Notes: generated by a model from the letters alone, not told the origin. A stretch of DNA of 35,138 bases from Streptomyces tendae (GCF_008632955.1 NZ_CP043961.1:1-35138), one strand, 5' to 3'; shown: positions 14,556-21,825, numbered from the stretch's first letter. A program made the numbers and translations.

Positions 14556-15189
14556 GCTTGATCAGCCCTTTCGTCTCCATCTCCGTGACCAGTTCGCCGA
14601 AGGGGCCGTGCGAGGCGCGTTCCACGCTGAACGCGGTGGCCTGCTTGAACTCGTCGCGGTTCGGGATCATCACGGTGAAGACGTTCCATCCGGCGTCACG
14701 CAGCAGCCCGCGGATGTCCTGGGCGGAGCGGACACCGGTGCGTACCCGGTTGAGGAGGACCCACAGAGGTGGGGCCTTGCGGTCGGGGCGTGCGAAGGCG
14801 GAGCGGGCGACGATCTCGGCAACGGCGGTGGAGGTGCGCGGCTCGGTGACGCGCTGCCAGTCGGCCATGGACGGCTCCATGTGCACGATGGCCAGGTCCG
14901 CGATCTTCAGCACGCTGTCCGCGATGTGCGGATGGTTCTCGGTGTGGCCGACGTCGACAATATCGATTCCGTTCTTCAGCGGCGTCACGTCGGTCGCGAA
15001 GGTGGCGGTGGCGTTCTTGTCGATGGGGAAGGGGAAGCCGCCGGCGGCTTCTGACCACTGGGTGAGGTGCTGGGATTCGTCGGCGTCCCAGGCTCGGACG
15101 GTATAGCCGACCTCGTGCAGGGCGTGGGCCATCATGCCCGTGTCCGTGGTCTTGCCCATGCTGCGTGGGCTGATGTTGGCGATGAGCAC
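14542..15189 (-). CDS. ParA-like partition ATPase with atypical Walker A
   Basis: This 215-aa protein starts at GTG 15189 and opens directly with the nucleotide loop VLIANISPRSMGKTTDTGMMA. ParA/MinD proteins normally have KGGxGKT; here the signature lysine region reads SPRSMGKTT. The second Asp motif is present as TVRAWDADESQHLTQW (Walker A prime), and GIDIVDVGHTENHPHIAD stands at the Walker B position. VLLNRVRTGVRSAQDI fits the later conserved strand. ParA ATPases position plasmids over the nucleoid together with ParB and a centromere. The frame is open upstream but looks non-coding there. AGGGAG lies 15 bases before the start, rather far for a ribosome binding site. The gene overlaps parB, and the preceding operon ends in a strong terminator at 15257-15282. 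Confidence 0.8.
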   Translation of the reverse strand: MLIANISPRSMGKTTDTGMMAHALHEVGYTVRAWDADESQHLTQWSEAAGGFPFPIDKNATATFATDVTPLKNGIDIVDVGHTENHPHIADSVLKIADLAIVHMEPSMADWQRVTEPRTSTAVAEIVARSAFARPDRKAPPLWVLLNRVRTGVRSAQDIRGLLRDAGWNVFTVMIPNRDEFKQATAFSVERASHGPFGELVTEMETKGLIKHGEA

Positions 15190-15256
15190 GGCGGGGCTTC
15201 TTTCTCCCTCGGCGGTGGTGTTGCCCGCATGATGCTGCCATGCCCGGGAACGCAAA

Positions 15257-15282
15257 GGACCCCCGGCGGTCGCCGGGGGTCC
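15257..15282 (-). terminator. Terminator at the end of the accessory operon
   Basis: GGACCCCCGGCG pairs perfectly with CGCCGGGGGTCC around a 2-base loop. On the minus strand it is followed by TTTGCG. It lies just past the stop of the last gene of the leftward accessory operon and separates it from parA. Confidence 0.8.
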
Positions 15283-15296
15283 AGGTTTCTGCGCGA

Positions 15297-16016
15297 TCAG
15301 TTCAGCTCGGCCACGTGGGCGGCCTTCAGCAGGGCCTGCACGTCCAGCTCCTCGCCGGGCTGGATGGTGCGCTGCTGGCGGGCGTGGGCGGCCGCCACGA
15401 TCGCCTCGACCTTCGCCTGTTCCTGGCGGTACTCCCACTGGGCCTGAGCCACGGCGCCGGAAACCTCGATCGCCTTCACCCGAGCCTCGTTGACGCCCTT
15501 GGTCTCCTCCATGACCAGCTCGTGGGCTTGGGCGCGGGCCTCGGTGCGGTCCTTGCGCCACATCGGGGCGCACACCGCGTACACCGCGGCGGTGGCTCCT
15601 GCCCACAGCAGGGCTGCAAGCTGCCAGTCCGGTGTCCAGGCGGTGACCCCGGAGACGGCCAGCACTGCGGCCGCCGAAAAGCTCATGCGCACGGTCTCGT
15701 TGTCGCCGTGGGGCTTGGCGGCCGCGATGCACCCGGCGCAGCCCGCGAGCGCTGCCAGGGCGCCCGTGATCCACAGTGGGCGGGTGGAGCCGTCCGGGAT
15801 CTGTCCGTTCCAGCTCCATGCGAGCGCGGACATGGCCGTGGTCGTCAGGCCCGGGGCGAGGCGTCCGAAGTGCTCCCACAGCCAGCGGCCGGCGGACTGC
15901 CGGGGCGGCAGCTGCGGGGCCGGGCGGAAGGTCGCCGGGACCTGCTTCCGGTGGGCCTGTTCGATCAGGTAGAGCGCCGGATCGAACGGCGCGGGGCTCT
16001 GCTGCTGCTCGGTCAC
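15297..16016 (-). CDS. Multi-pass membrane protein with coiled-coil tail, hypothetical
   Basis: This 239-aa protein starts at GTG 16016, which overlaps the previous gene's stop by 4 bp (GTGA). A hydrophilic N-terminus of about 75 residues is followed by three or four membrane segments (TTTAMSALAWSW, LWITGALAALAGCAGCIAAA, MSFSAAAVLAVSGVTA, LAALLWAGATAAVYAVCAPMW). A long cytoplasmic helix rich in Glu, Ala and Arg then follows (RTEARAQAHELVMEETKGVNEARVKAIEVSGAVAQAQWEYRQEQAKVEAIVAAAHARQQR). The layout resembles scaffold-like proteins carried by actinomycete plasmids. I do not recognise a family. It is last in the accessory operon, before a strong terminator. A role at the membrane in transfer or DNA entry is a guess from layout alone. 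Confidence 0.75.
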   Translation of the reverse strand: MTEQQQSPAPFDPALYLIEQAHRKQVPATFRPAPQLPPRQSAGRWLWEHFGRLAPGLTTTAMSALAWSWNGQIPDGSTRPLWITGALAALAGCAGCIAAAKPHGDNETVRMSFSAAAVLAVSGVTAWTPDWQLAALLWAGATAAVYAVCAPMWRKDRTEARAQAHELVMEETKGVNEARVKAIEVSGAVAQAQWEYRQEQAKVEAIVAAAHARQQRTIQPGEELDVQALLKAAHVAELN

Positions 16017-16426
16017 AGCGTCATCTCCTGTCCACGGATGGGTTCCTGCTGGCTGTGCTGTCGGTCGGCGCGGTACCGGTCGTCCCGCTCCTGGCGCTCG
16101 GCTTCCTCGCGCTGCCTGCGCTCGGGGCGGGTGGGCCCGTCCTTGCCCCACACGGTCACCTCGCCGGGGTTGGCGGTGCCGTTCTGCGGCGGGTCGATGG
16201 CGGCGACTTCCCGGCCGCGGTACATGACGAGGCCAGCCGGGGTGATCTGGAATCCGTGCTCCCCGGCCCCGGGGTTGTCCCGCACGATCCGCTGTCCGTC
16301 GATGGACACGCCCTGGTGGTCCAGCGTGACCTCGTGGCCGTGCCGCTCGACGGTGAGCCGGGAGCGGCCCGCCATGGCGTTCTTGCGGTCCCACTGCCAG
16401 GGGTTGAACTCCTTCTCCTCGCTCAC
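16013..16426 (-). CDS. Hypothetical accessory-operon protein
   Basis: This 137-aa protein starts at a GTG (VSEEKEFNPWQWDRKNAMAG) that overlaps the DUF4326 gene's stop by 4 bp. The N-terminal two thirds looks like a small beta-rich fold with regular turns (RLTVERHGHEVTLDHQGVSIDGQRIVRDN, FQITPAGLVMYRGREVAAIDPP). The last 40 residues are very charged (RRQREEAERQERDDRYRADRQ). No family is recognised. It sits between the DUF4326 gene and the membrane protein gene, coupled to both by 4-bp overlaps, so stoichiometric expression is expected. Confidence 0.7.
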   Translation of the reverse strand: MSEEKEFNPWQWDRKNAMAGRSRLTVERHGHEVTLDHQGVSIDGQRIVRDNPGAGEHGFQITPAGLVMYRGREVAAIDPPQNGTANPGEVTVWGKDGPTRPERRQREEAERQERDDRYRADRQHSQQEPIRGQEMTL

Positions 16427-16887
16427 GCCTCCACCCCCTGGTCCACCAGTTCGGCCAGAACGCGGGCGTGGCACGGCTGCCCGGGTCCGCACCAGCACCC
16501 GAGCCGCCGGCCGCGCAGCTTCGGCAGCTCGCGGGCCACCAGCTGCGGCCGCTCGTCCAGCCAGGCGCGGTACTTCTCGACCACGGCGGCGGCGTCACCG
16601 TGCTTGCCCACGCGGTATGGGTTGGCGAGCACGTGGCCGTGGAGCCGCCACCCGCCCTGGAACATCGGGCGGCCGACGTACACCACGTCCGCGAACTCCG
16701 GGTCGCCCTGGCGGCCGTGGAGGTCCACCACCGTGGTGGTGGCGGCCGCCGGGGGCTGGTCGCCAATTGGCGACTGCTCGGCCGGGGCCGGGCCCGCCGC
16801 GGTGGCGGGCTCCGGCTCGGTCTCGACGGGGAACAGGTCCATCTGCCACCCGCCGTTCATCTCGCGGGGGTCGCGGCGGGGGATCAC
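16423..16887 (-). CDS. DUF4326 domain protein
   Basis: This 154-aa protein starts at GTG 16887, overlapping the methyltransferase stop by 4 bp. The C-terminal two thirds matches the DUF4326 pattern: VVYVGRPMFQGGWRLHGHVLANPYRVGKHGDAAAVVEKYRAWL, then LRGRRLGCWCGPGQPCHARVLAEL. The Cys-Trp-Cys and Pro-Cys-His cluster could bind metal. DUF4326 is common in phages and plasmids, but its function is not established to my knowledge. The N-terminal 50 residues are a Pro/Ala linker containing SPIGDQP, encoded by one of three copies of a 16-bp palindrome in this window. Clustering with the methyltransferase and ASCH genes suggests a shared role in nucleic acid modification. Confidence 0.85.
   Translation of the reverse strand: MIPRRDPREMNGGWQMDLFPVETEPEPATAAGPAPAEQSPIGDQPPAAATTTVVDLHGRQGDPEFADVVYVGRPMFQGGWRLHGHVLANPYRVGKHGDAAAVVEKYRAWLDERPQLVARELPKLRGRRLGCWCGPGQPCHARVLAELVDQGVEA
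16759..16774. repeat. 16-bp palindrome, copy 1
   Basis: GTCGCCAATTGGCGAC is a perfect palindrome found at three places in this window. Here it lies inside the DUF4326 gene and encodes SPIGDQ on the minus strand. The flanking bases extend the symmetry only partly. Confidence 0.8.
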
Positions 16888-18419
16888 CACGCCACCTCCA
16901 GCGGCTCGCCGGTGACGGCCTCCACGAGGGCAGACACGATGACCTCGGCCACGGGCGGGGTGACGGCGTTGCCGTACTTCCGCACCTTGTCGCGCTTGGA
17001 CCCGGTGACGATGTACGTGTCCGGGAACGCCATCGCCGCGCCGATCTCGTGCGGCTCCAACATGCGGAACCGGACGTCGCCCAGGTCGACGCTCTCCCGG
17101 ACCTCCGCGAGCGACCAGCGGTCGCGGGTGGTCACGGTGCCCACGGGGTCCTCGACCCGGCGGGCGGTGCCGTTGCCGTAGTACGGGATCAGCAGCCGCT
17201 GCCCGGTGACGAGGCCGTGGTGGTTCCCGCTCGCGGAGACCGTGTTCATGGGCTCGTCCACGCGGTACGTGGTCTTCTTCGACCCCCCGCCCCGGAGGCT
17301 GATCTGGAACGGCGGGATGGCCAGGCCGGTCTCGTTGCGGGCGGTCTGCGTGCGCATCGGCTGCTCGGAGCTGGTGGCCACCTTCCCGTCCCGGCCTTCG
17401 GTCGGGACCAGCAGGGGAGGCACGGCCAGGGCGTCCGTCTCCCGGGTGGTCCGGGTCGGCATCGGCTCCTCGACCGACACGGGCTCGGTCCGCCAGGTCC
17501 CGCCGGCGGGCACCGTGAACGGGGTCGCGTACCGCTGGATGCCCCGCAAGATGCGCTCCATCGTGGCGTCGGCCAGGGGCTCGTCCCGGTCCGCGATGCG
17601 GCGAGCCTGCAGCGACCAGTCGATGACGGCGGCCGCGGGCAGCACCTCGGGCTCCACGATCGCGCCCCGGCACTTCACGTTCGGGCACCGGTACCAGTAC
17701 TGGCCGTTGCGCCCGTACGCCCCCATGTCGACGCCCTGCCGCTTGAACACCTGCAGCGCGGTCACGGTCTCGTCGCACACGGCGCAGTACGCCCGGGGCC
17801 GCAGCCACTTGTTCCAGTCCGGCGTCCGGCCCAGGGACTTGAGCCAGTAGGCGACGAACAGCCGGTTCCGCGACTGCGGGGCCCGGCGGGACTTCGGCGC
17901 CCGGACGTGCATCGAGTTGATGGCGATTACGCGGACCTCGTACAGGCCCTCACACCGGACCTCGCGGAGCCAGCGGGACCACTGGTCCCACTTCCGGCAC
18001 TCCACGACGTTCTCCACGACTCCGCACAGCACCGGCTTGCCGCGCCGGATCATCGCCTGCAGATAGCGGGGCACCTCCTCCATCAGGGCGCGGGCCCGCT
18101 TGGTCTCCAGGTCCGGCTCCTCCTCCCACCCGGGCAGTGCCAGCTGGGTGGAGTGGTCGAAGTCCCGGCGCTTGCCCCGGGCGTTGCTCCACGGCGGGCA
18201 GCTCGGGGAAGCCCAGAAGATGTCCGCCCGGGGGAAGGTCTCGATCCTCGCGCGGGCCACGTCGCCCTCGAAGTGGTCGGCGTTGGGGAAGTTGCGGGCG
18301 TGGTCCTCCACGGCGTCCTTCTTGTGGTTCGCCGCGAAGATCAGTTCCGTGCCGGGCACCTCGGTGGCGCCCCGGCTGGAGCCGCCGACCCCGGCGAACT
18401 CGTCGTAGATGGTCAGCAC
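16884..18419 (-). CDS. C5-cytosine DNA methyltransferase
   Basis: This 511-aa enzyme transfers methyl from S-adenosylmethionine to cytosine C5 in DNA. Motif I is FAGVGGSS (8-15). Motif IV is SPSCPPWS with the catalytic Cys near 74, motif VI is VENVVE, and a motif VIII-like QSRNRLFVAYW follows. Motif X, YGNAVTPPVAEVIV, is near the C-terminus. A zinc-ribbon-like pair of Cys pairs (CAVC and CPNVKC) is inserted before the long variable region, where the target-recognition part should be. GTG 18419 was chosen because it overlaps the ASCH gene by 7 bp and begins exactly at the conserved domain. No restriction endonuclease gene is adjacent, so it looks like a solitary methyltransferase, perhaps protecting the plasmid against host restriction. 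The site modified cannot be read from sequence. Confidence 0.93.
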   Translation of the reverse strand: MLTIYDEFAGVGGSSRGATEVPGTELIFAANHKKDAVEDHARNFPNADHFEGDVARARIETFPRADIFWASPSCPPWSNARGKRRDFDHSTQLALPGWEEEPDLETKRARALMEEVPRYLQAMIRRGKPVLCGVVENVVECRKWDQWSRWLREVRCEGLYEVRVIAINSMHVRAPKSRRAPQSRNRLFVAYWLKSLGRTPDWNKWLRPRAYCAVCDETVTALQVFKRQGVDMGAYGRNGQYWYRCPNVKCRGAIVEPEVLPAAAVIDWSLQARRIADRDEPLADATMERILRGIQRYATPFTVPAGGTWRTEPVSVEEPMPTRTTRETDALAVPPLLVPTEGRDGKVATSSEQPMRTQTARNETGLAIPPFQISLRGGGSKKTTYRVDEPMNTVSASGNHHGLVTGQRLLIPYYGNGTARRVEDPVGTVTTRDRWSLAEVRESVDLGDVRFRMLEPHEIGAAMAFPDTYIVTGSKRDKVRKYGNAVTPPVAEVIVSALVEAVTGEPLEVAW

Positions 18420-18841
18420 GGCGCGGCCTCCTCCCGGAGCACGCGGGCGGTGCCCTCGCCCTCCAGCTGCTCGCGCACGCGGTCCATGAGGACGGCCGGC
18501 GGGGTCCACAGGCCCTGTGCTCCGCGATGCGGGATCGGGAGCGGGAGGGCGGTCACCTCGTCCAGGACGAAGTGGAAGTTCCCGCTGGCCGACCACGGGG
18601 TGCACTCCCCGTCGTCCTCGTGGCAGTCGGTGATCCGGGCGACCGCGAGCACGGCGCCCAGCTCCAGCTGCAGCCCCCGCACCACGGCGGCCACCATCGG
18701 CCCGTGGCGGCGGTCCAGCGCCTTGCCCGCGTGGATGAGGACGGGGCCCCGGTACGACGTGGGCCACACCCTGTTTTCCACGCGCTTGTCGGCGTAAGTG
18801 ATGGCGGCCGCCCACGGTTGGCGGATGGTCAGGGCGCGCAT
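18413..18841 (-). CDS. ASCH domain protein
   Basis: This 142-aa protein opens MRALTIRQPWAAAITYADKRVENRVWPTSYRGPVLIHAGKALD, the signature start of the ASCH (ASC-1 homology) domain, a PUA-like beta barrel that binds RNA or modified nucleotides. A central strand region (LGAVLAVARITDCH) and a W-S-x-S-G-N-F-H-F-V-L-D-E segment fit the rest of the domain. ATG 18841 was preferred to GTG 18850: GGAGG lies 10 bases before the ATG and only one base before the GTG. Some ASCH proteins hydrolyse N4-acetylcytidine; others are phage or plasmid proteins of unknown role. It overlaps the methyltransferase by 7 bp, so binding or removal of modified bases is an attractive idea, not shown. Confidence 0.88.
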   Translation of the reverse strand: MRALTIRQPWAAAITYADKRVENRVWPTSYRGPVLIHAGKALDRRHGPMVAAVVRGLQLELGAVLAVARITDCHEDDGECTPWSASGNFHFVLDEVTALPLPIPHRGAQGLWTPPAVLMDRVREQLEGEGTARVLREEAAPC

Positions 18842-19128
18842 CAGCTGCACACCTCCACCACGGCCTTGCCCATCCCGAACAGGACGAGGCCGATCAGGAC
18901 GGCGGCGGTCACCACGGTGCGCGTGGCCTTCAGCACGGGCCGGATGCCCACGGGCGCCCCGACGAGGGCGAACACGAGGGCGGCGGCCAGCACCGCGGTG
19001 CCGTACGAGGTGGCGGCGGTCAGCAGGGCCTCAATCGTGTCGCGCCCGATCTCCACGGAGGTGGCCATGACCAGCACGGAGAAGACGAGGGCGGCGGCGG
19101 CAATGAGGCGTTCGCGGGCGATGCTCAC
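18841..19128 (-). CDS. Small multi-pass membrane protein, hypothetical
   Basis: This 95-aa protein starts at GTG 19128, overlapping the upstream gene's stop by 4 bp. Three hydrophobic segments are visible: LIAAAALVFSVLVMATSV, YGTAVLAAALVFALVGAPVGI and VVTAAVLIGLVLFGMGKAVV. The links between them are short and polar. It could be a holin-like or accessory membrane protein. No family is recognised. It is part of the leftward accessory operon, and its stop shares one base with the ASCH start. Confidence 0.7.
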   Translation of the reverse strand: MSIARERLIAAAALVFSVLVMATSVEIGRDTIEALLTAATSYGTAVLAAALVFALVGAPVGIRPVLKATRTVVTAAVLIGLVLFGMGKAVVEVCS

Positions 19129-19310
19129 TCGGAAGCACCCCCCTGCGGGGCCACGACGGTGAACGCCTGGCCGGGGAGGTCGTAGTGGACGTGGGCGGTC
19201 GGGTAGGCGCCGGCGCGGTGCTGCTCGGCCAGCTCCTCCGCGCGCTGGTCGGCGCGCAAGTCTGCGTCGGAGATCCGCTCCAGCACGGTCGGGTTGGTGC
19301 AGTGCGACAT
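19125..19310 (-). CDS. Small hypothetical protein
   Basis: This 61-aa soluble protein starts at ATG 19310, with GGAGAGG nine bases upstream. The middle is helical (RISDADLRADQRAEELAEQHRAG) and the end is strand-rich (HVHYDLPGQAFTVVAPQ). It is the first gene after the intergenic palindrome at 19344-19377 and is coupled to the next gene by a GTGA overlap. No family is recognised. Confidence 0.65.
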   Translation of the reverse strand: MSHCTNPTVLERISDADLRADQRAEELAEQHRAGAYPTAHVHYDLPGQAFTVVAPQGGASE

Positions 19311-19343
19311 GGGTGTGCCTCTCCATCAAGGCGTGCGAGGGGA

Positions 19344-19377
19344 GGCGGGCCGGTCGCCAATTGGCGACCGGCCCGCC
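19344..19377. repeat. 16-bp palindrome, copy 2, extended to a perfect 34-bp inverted repeat
   Basis: The shared GTCGCCAATTGGCGAC core (19353-19368) is extended here by GGCGGGCCG and its complement, so all 34 bases are self-complementary. It is the only intergenic copy and lies in the gap between 19310 and 19480 in the leftward operon. It could act as an operator or an attenuator for the downstream genes. Confidence 0.8.
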
Positions 19378-19479
19378 GGGGGCCCTATTGGGCGGGGTGC
19401 GGCCTCGCGGGCTGCTGCTGCGGCTGGCGTCCGTCGCGCTCGTGCGGCTGTGGGCGGACGGGCAGGGGCGGGCGGCTGG

Positions 19480-19596
19480 TCACTTGCGCCCCCTGATTCC
19501 GCTTACGGCCTGGCCGTGGCGCTGCAGGTCGGCCTGCGCCTGGCGGCGGGCCTCCTCCGCCTTCTTGGCGGCTTCGGCGGCGTCCTGGGCGCTCAT
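19480..19596 (-). CDS. Very small charged protein, hypothetical
   Basis: This 38-aa product (MSAQDAAEAAKKAEEARRQA, then QADLQRHGQAVSGIRGRK) is probably a single amphipathic helix. ATG 19596 overlaps the preceding gene's stop by 4 bp (ATGA), the main reason to accept such a short gene. Function is unknown. Confidence 0.5.
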   Translation of the reverse strand: MSAQDAAEAAKKAEEARRQAQADLQRHGQAVSGIRGRK

Positions 19597-19793
19597 GCGC
19601 TCACCGCCAGCTGGCAGGTGCAGCGGACGGTGGCGGTCTGGCCGTTGCGGCGGATGACGACGGTGTCGAACCCGTCGCAGTCGCCGCACGGGGTGCTGAA
19701 CGCCGGACCCTTCTTGCCGACCAGCACCAGCTGGGGGCGGCTCGCGGGGGCCGGGATGGAGATGCCGGTGGTCCGGCTGGCAGACTTCTGCAC
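19593..19793 (-). CDS. Small zinc-ribbon-like protein
   Basis: This 66-aa protein starts at GTG 19793, with AGAGAGGGA six bases upstream. The C-terminal half carries CGDCDGFDTVVIRRNGQTATVRCTC, two Cys pairs (CxxC and CxC) that look like a small zinc ribbon. The N-terminus is basic and proline-rich. It is the first gene of the leftward accessory operon, reading away from the divergent control region. It may bind nucleic acid; no family is recognised. Confidence 0.6.
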   Translation of the reverse strand: MQKSASRTTGISIPAPASRPQLVLVGKKGPAFSTPCGDCDGFDTVVIRRNGQTATVRCTCQLAVSA

Positions 19794-19923
19794 GGAGATC
19801 CCTCTCTCTGCGAATAGGGGTGTCCCAGCTCGGAAGGCGTTGGAGCGCCGTTCCGGGCGGAGAGGGTCGGGGGCGGGAACCCCCGGCCCTCTCGTTCGTT
19901 CTGGTTCCACCGTAGGGCCTTTT

Positions 19924-19976
19924 TTCCTAGGCCGCAAGGAACCTAGGAAATAATGTTGCTAGGAACCTAGGTACCT
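19924..19976. promoter_or_regulatory. CCTAGG repeat operator in a divergent promoter region
   Basis: TTCCTAGG (19924-19931) faces CCTAGGAA (19942-19949) across 10 bases. GGAACCTAGG occurs at 19938-19947 and again, 24 bp on, at 19962-19971, followed by the palindrome AGGTACCT. The segment is A/T-rich and sits between the leftward accessory operon (19793) and the rightward transfer operon (20045). It is probably the operator of a plasmid repressor; the DNA-binding protein encoded at 20045 is the nearest candidate. Confidence 0.65.
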
Positions 19977-20044
19977 GCTTTCATAGATCCATAGCCGCAC
20001 AGTGGGATCATCCCTCCAGCTCAATCACACGGAGAGGTGGCCAC

Positions 20045-20266
20045 ATGACCGACGAGCCCAAGCCGAAGCGCAGGGGCCGGCCAAAGAAGGAGGAGAACGT
20101 TCGGATGCGCCCCCTGAACGTGGAAGTCCCGGAGGATCTGCAGCTTCACCGCCGGGGCACGCTCTGCAAGCTCGACACCGGAATGAGCTTGAAGGAACAG
20201 GTGGCAGCCGCGTACGACGAGTGGCTGACCCGCAAGGGCTACAGCAAGCCCACCGACGAGACCTGA
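20045..20266 (+). CDS. Small basic DNA-binding protein, probable transfer-operon regulator
   Basis: This 73-aa protein starts at ATG 20045, with GGAGAGG seven bases upstream. The N-terminus has an AT-hook-like run, PKPKRRGRPKKEE. A ribbon-helix-helix-like part follows: RMRPLNVEVPEDLQLHRRGTLCKLDTGMSLKEQVAAAYDEWLTRKG, with a strand then two helices. Proteins of this type autoregulate plasmid operons. It is the first gene of the transfer operon, directly beside the CCTAGG repeats. Function as the repressor of both divergent operons is inference. Confidence 0.75.
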   Translation: MTDEPKPKRRGRPKKEENVRMRPLNVEVPEDLQLHRRGTLCKLDTGMSLKEQVAAAYDEWLTRKGYSKPTDET

Positions 20267-20331
20267 CACGAAGGAACCCCGGTGGTGAGGACACACCACC
20301 AGGGCCCAAGACGCTGAGTTTGGAGACCTAC

Positions 20332-21819
20332 ATGCGTCACCACCAGGGTACGGCCGCAGATCCCCCAGGATCTGCCACTGCACCCGAAGAGAAGAAGGGC
20401 ATTCCGAAGCTGACCCGGGTCCACTACTGGCTGATCGGCCTCGTCAGCCTCGGCGCGGTCGTCATCGCCGGAATCGGCTTCGCCGGCTCGTACAACGCCG
20501 TGCGCGAGCTTGCGCAGGACAAGGACTTCGGGACCTTCTCCTACTGGTTCCCGATCGGCATTGACGCCGGGATCGTCGTACTCCTCGGCCTCGACCTACT
20601 GCTGACCTGGCTCCGCATCCCCTTCCCGCTCCTGCGCCAGACGGCGTGGCTGCTGACGGCGGCCACCATCGCCTTCAACGCGGCGGCGGCCTGGCCCGAC
20701 CCGCTCGGCGTCGGGATGCACGCGGTGATCCCGGTCCTGTTCGTGGTCGCCGTGGAAGCCGCACGGCACGCGGTCGGCCGGATCGCGGACATCACCGCCG
20801 ACAAGCACATGGAGGGCGTCCGCCTCACCCGCTGGCTGCTCTCGCCCCTGCCCACGTTCAAGCTGTGGCGCCGGATGAAGCTCTGGGAGGTCCGCAGTTA
20901 CGACACGGCCGTGAGCCTCGAACAGGCTCGGCTGATCTACCGGGCACGCCTGCAGGCCCGTTACGGCCGCGCCTGGCGCTGGAAGGCCCCGGTGGAGGCC
21001 CTGATGCCGCTCCGGCTGGCCAAGTACGGCGTGTCCATCTTCGAGACGGCTCCGGCGGGCCTGGCGGCCGCGGGCATCGCGCTGCCTGCTGAGCTGGAGC
21101 GTGTCAACCACGAGGCGGTCGACGGCGAGACGCACGAGGAACTGCCCGCACCTTCCGGGCGGGAGCTGGAGCGCGGGGCGGTCGACACCGACCAGCACGA
21201 CGGCCAGGACGAGGTGGAACCGCAGGAGACGGCGGCAGGCCACCCGGAGCCGTACTCCGCGCCGGTCCCGCAGCAGGCGGCCCCCTCGCCGTACGAGGCG
21301 TATGAGCCGGAGCCGTACGAGCCCGACCCGTACGAGGCGTACGAGCCGGACCCGGCGGCCCAGTACGGGTACGAGCCGCAGGAACAGGCGGCGGCCGCAA
21401 ACGGTCCGTGGGCGGCCCGCAACGACGGACGGCCCGCCATGGTGCAGGCCCGGATCGACGGTGCCGACTGGCTGCAGAAGCACCCGGAGCCGGTGGAGCC
21501 GGAGCCCGTGGTGCCCTCGGAGCGGGACGAGGCGGTCCAGTCGCCAATTGGCGACCAGCCCGACCCGGTTGCGGCGCCTGAGCCGGAACCCGAGGTCATC
21601 GGCGAGGGCCTGGACGAGGGTCTGGACGAGCCGGACGAGGAGTCGGAGCCGGAGGGTCTGACGGGCGTTGAGCTGCTGGAATGGCGCTACGTCCGGCTGT
21701 CGCCGGAACAGCAGGCACTGTCTGCGGTCAAGCTCGGTGAACTCCTCCACGAGGGCACGGGGTTCACGCCGGGAACGGCCCGGAAGTACCTGAAGCCCAT
21801 CATCGACAAGCACAGCTGA
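20332..21819 (+). CDS. DUF2637 membrane protein (Spd-like spread protein)
   Basis: This 495-aa protein starts at ATG 20332, with GGAG eight bases before. The N-terminal part matches DUF2637, a four-helix membrane domain common beside transfer genes of actinomycete plasmids: YWLIGLVSLGAVVIAGIGFAGSY (about 33-55), FPIGIDAGIVVLLGLDLLLTWL, TAWLLTAATIAFNAAAAW and HAVIPVLFVVAVEAARHAVGR. A cytoplasmic stretch with KLWEVRSYDTAVSLEQARLIYRARLQARYG follows. Next comes a long acidic linker with EPYEPDPYEAYEPDP repeats and a SPIGDQP segment encoded by the 16-bp palindrome. The end (LLEWRYVRLSPEQQALSAVKLGELL, then TGFTPGTARKYLKPIIDKH) looks like a small HTH. It probably aids plasmid spread or contacts the coupling ATPase downstream. 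Confidence 0.85.
   Translation: MRHHQGTAADPPGSATAPEEKKGIPKLTRVHYWLIGLVSLGAVVIAGIGFAGSYNAVRELAQDKDFGTFSYWFPIGIDAGIVVLLGLDLLLTWLRIPFPLLRQTAWLLTAATIAFNAAAAWPDPLGVGMHAVIPVLFVVAVEAARHAVGRIADITADKHMEGVRLTRWLLSPLPTFKLWRRMKLWEVRSYDTAVSLEQARLIYRARLQARYGRAWRWKAPVEALMPLRLAKYGVSIFETAPAGLAAAGIALPAELERVNHEAVDGETHEELPAPSGRELERGAVDTDQHDGQDEVEPQETAAGHPEPYSAPVPQQAAPSPYEAYEPEPYEPDPYEAYEPDPAAQYGYEPQEQAAAANGPWAARNDGRPAMVQARIDGADWLQKHPEPVEPEPVVPSERDEAVQSPIGDQPDPVAAPEPEPEVIGEGLDEGLDEPDEESEPEGLTGVELLEWRYVRLSPEQQALSAVKLGELLHEGTGFTPGTARKYLKPIIDKHS
21540..21555. repeat. 16-bp palindrome, copy 3
   Basis: The same GTCGCCAATTGGCGAC, here inside the linker of the DUF2637 gene, encoding QSPIGDQ. Both coding copies fall in low-complexity linkers, where an inserted or binding-selected DNA motif would be tolerated. 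Confidence 0.8.
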
Positions 21820-21825
21820 GAAATC

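Noticed and set aside
15240..18797. A 1185-codon open frame on the plus strand
   Set aside because: It is antisense to the methyltransferase, DUF4326 and membrane-protein genes, which have clear motifs. Its Arg/Pro/Gly/His-rich composition is typical of shadow frames in very GC-rich DNA.
21290..21365. Tandem repeats in the DUF2637 gene as a possible CRISPR-like array
   Set aside because: They are in-frame codon repeats for EPYEPDPYEAYEPDP with no spacers of constant length.
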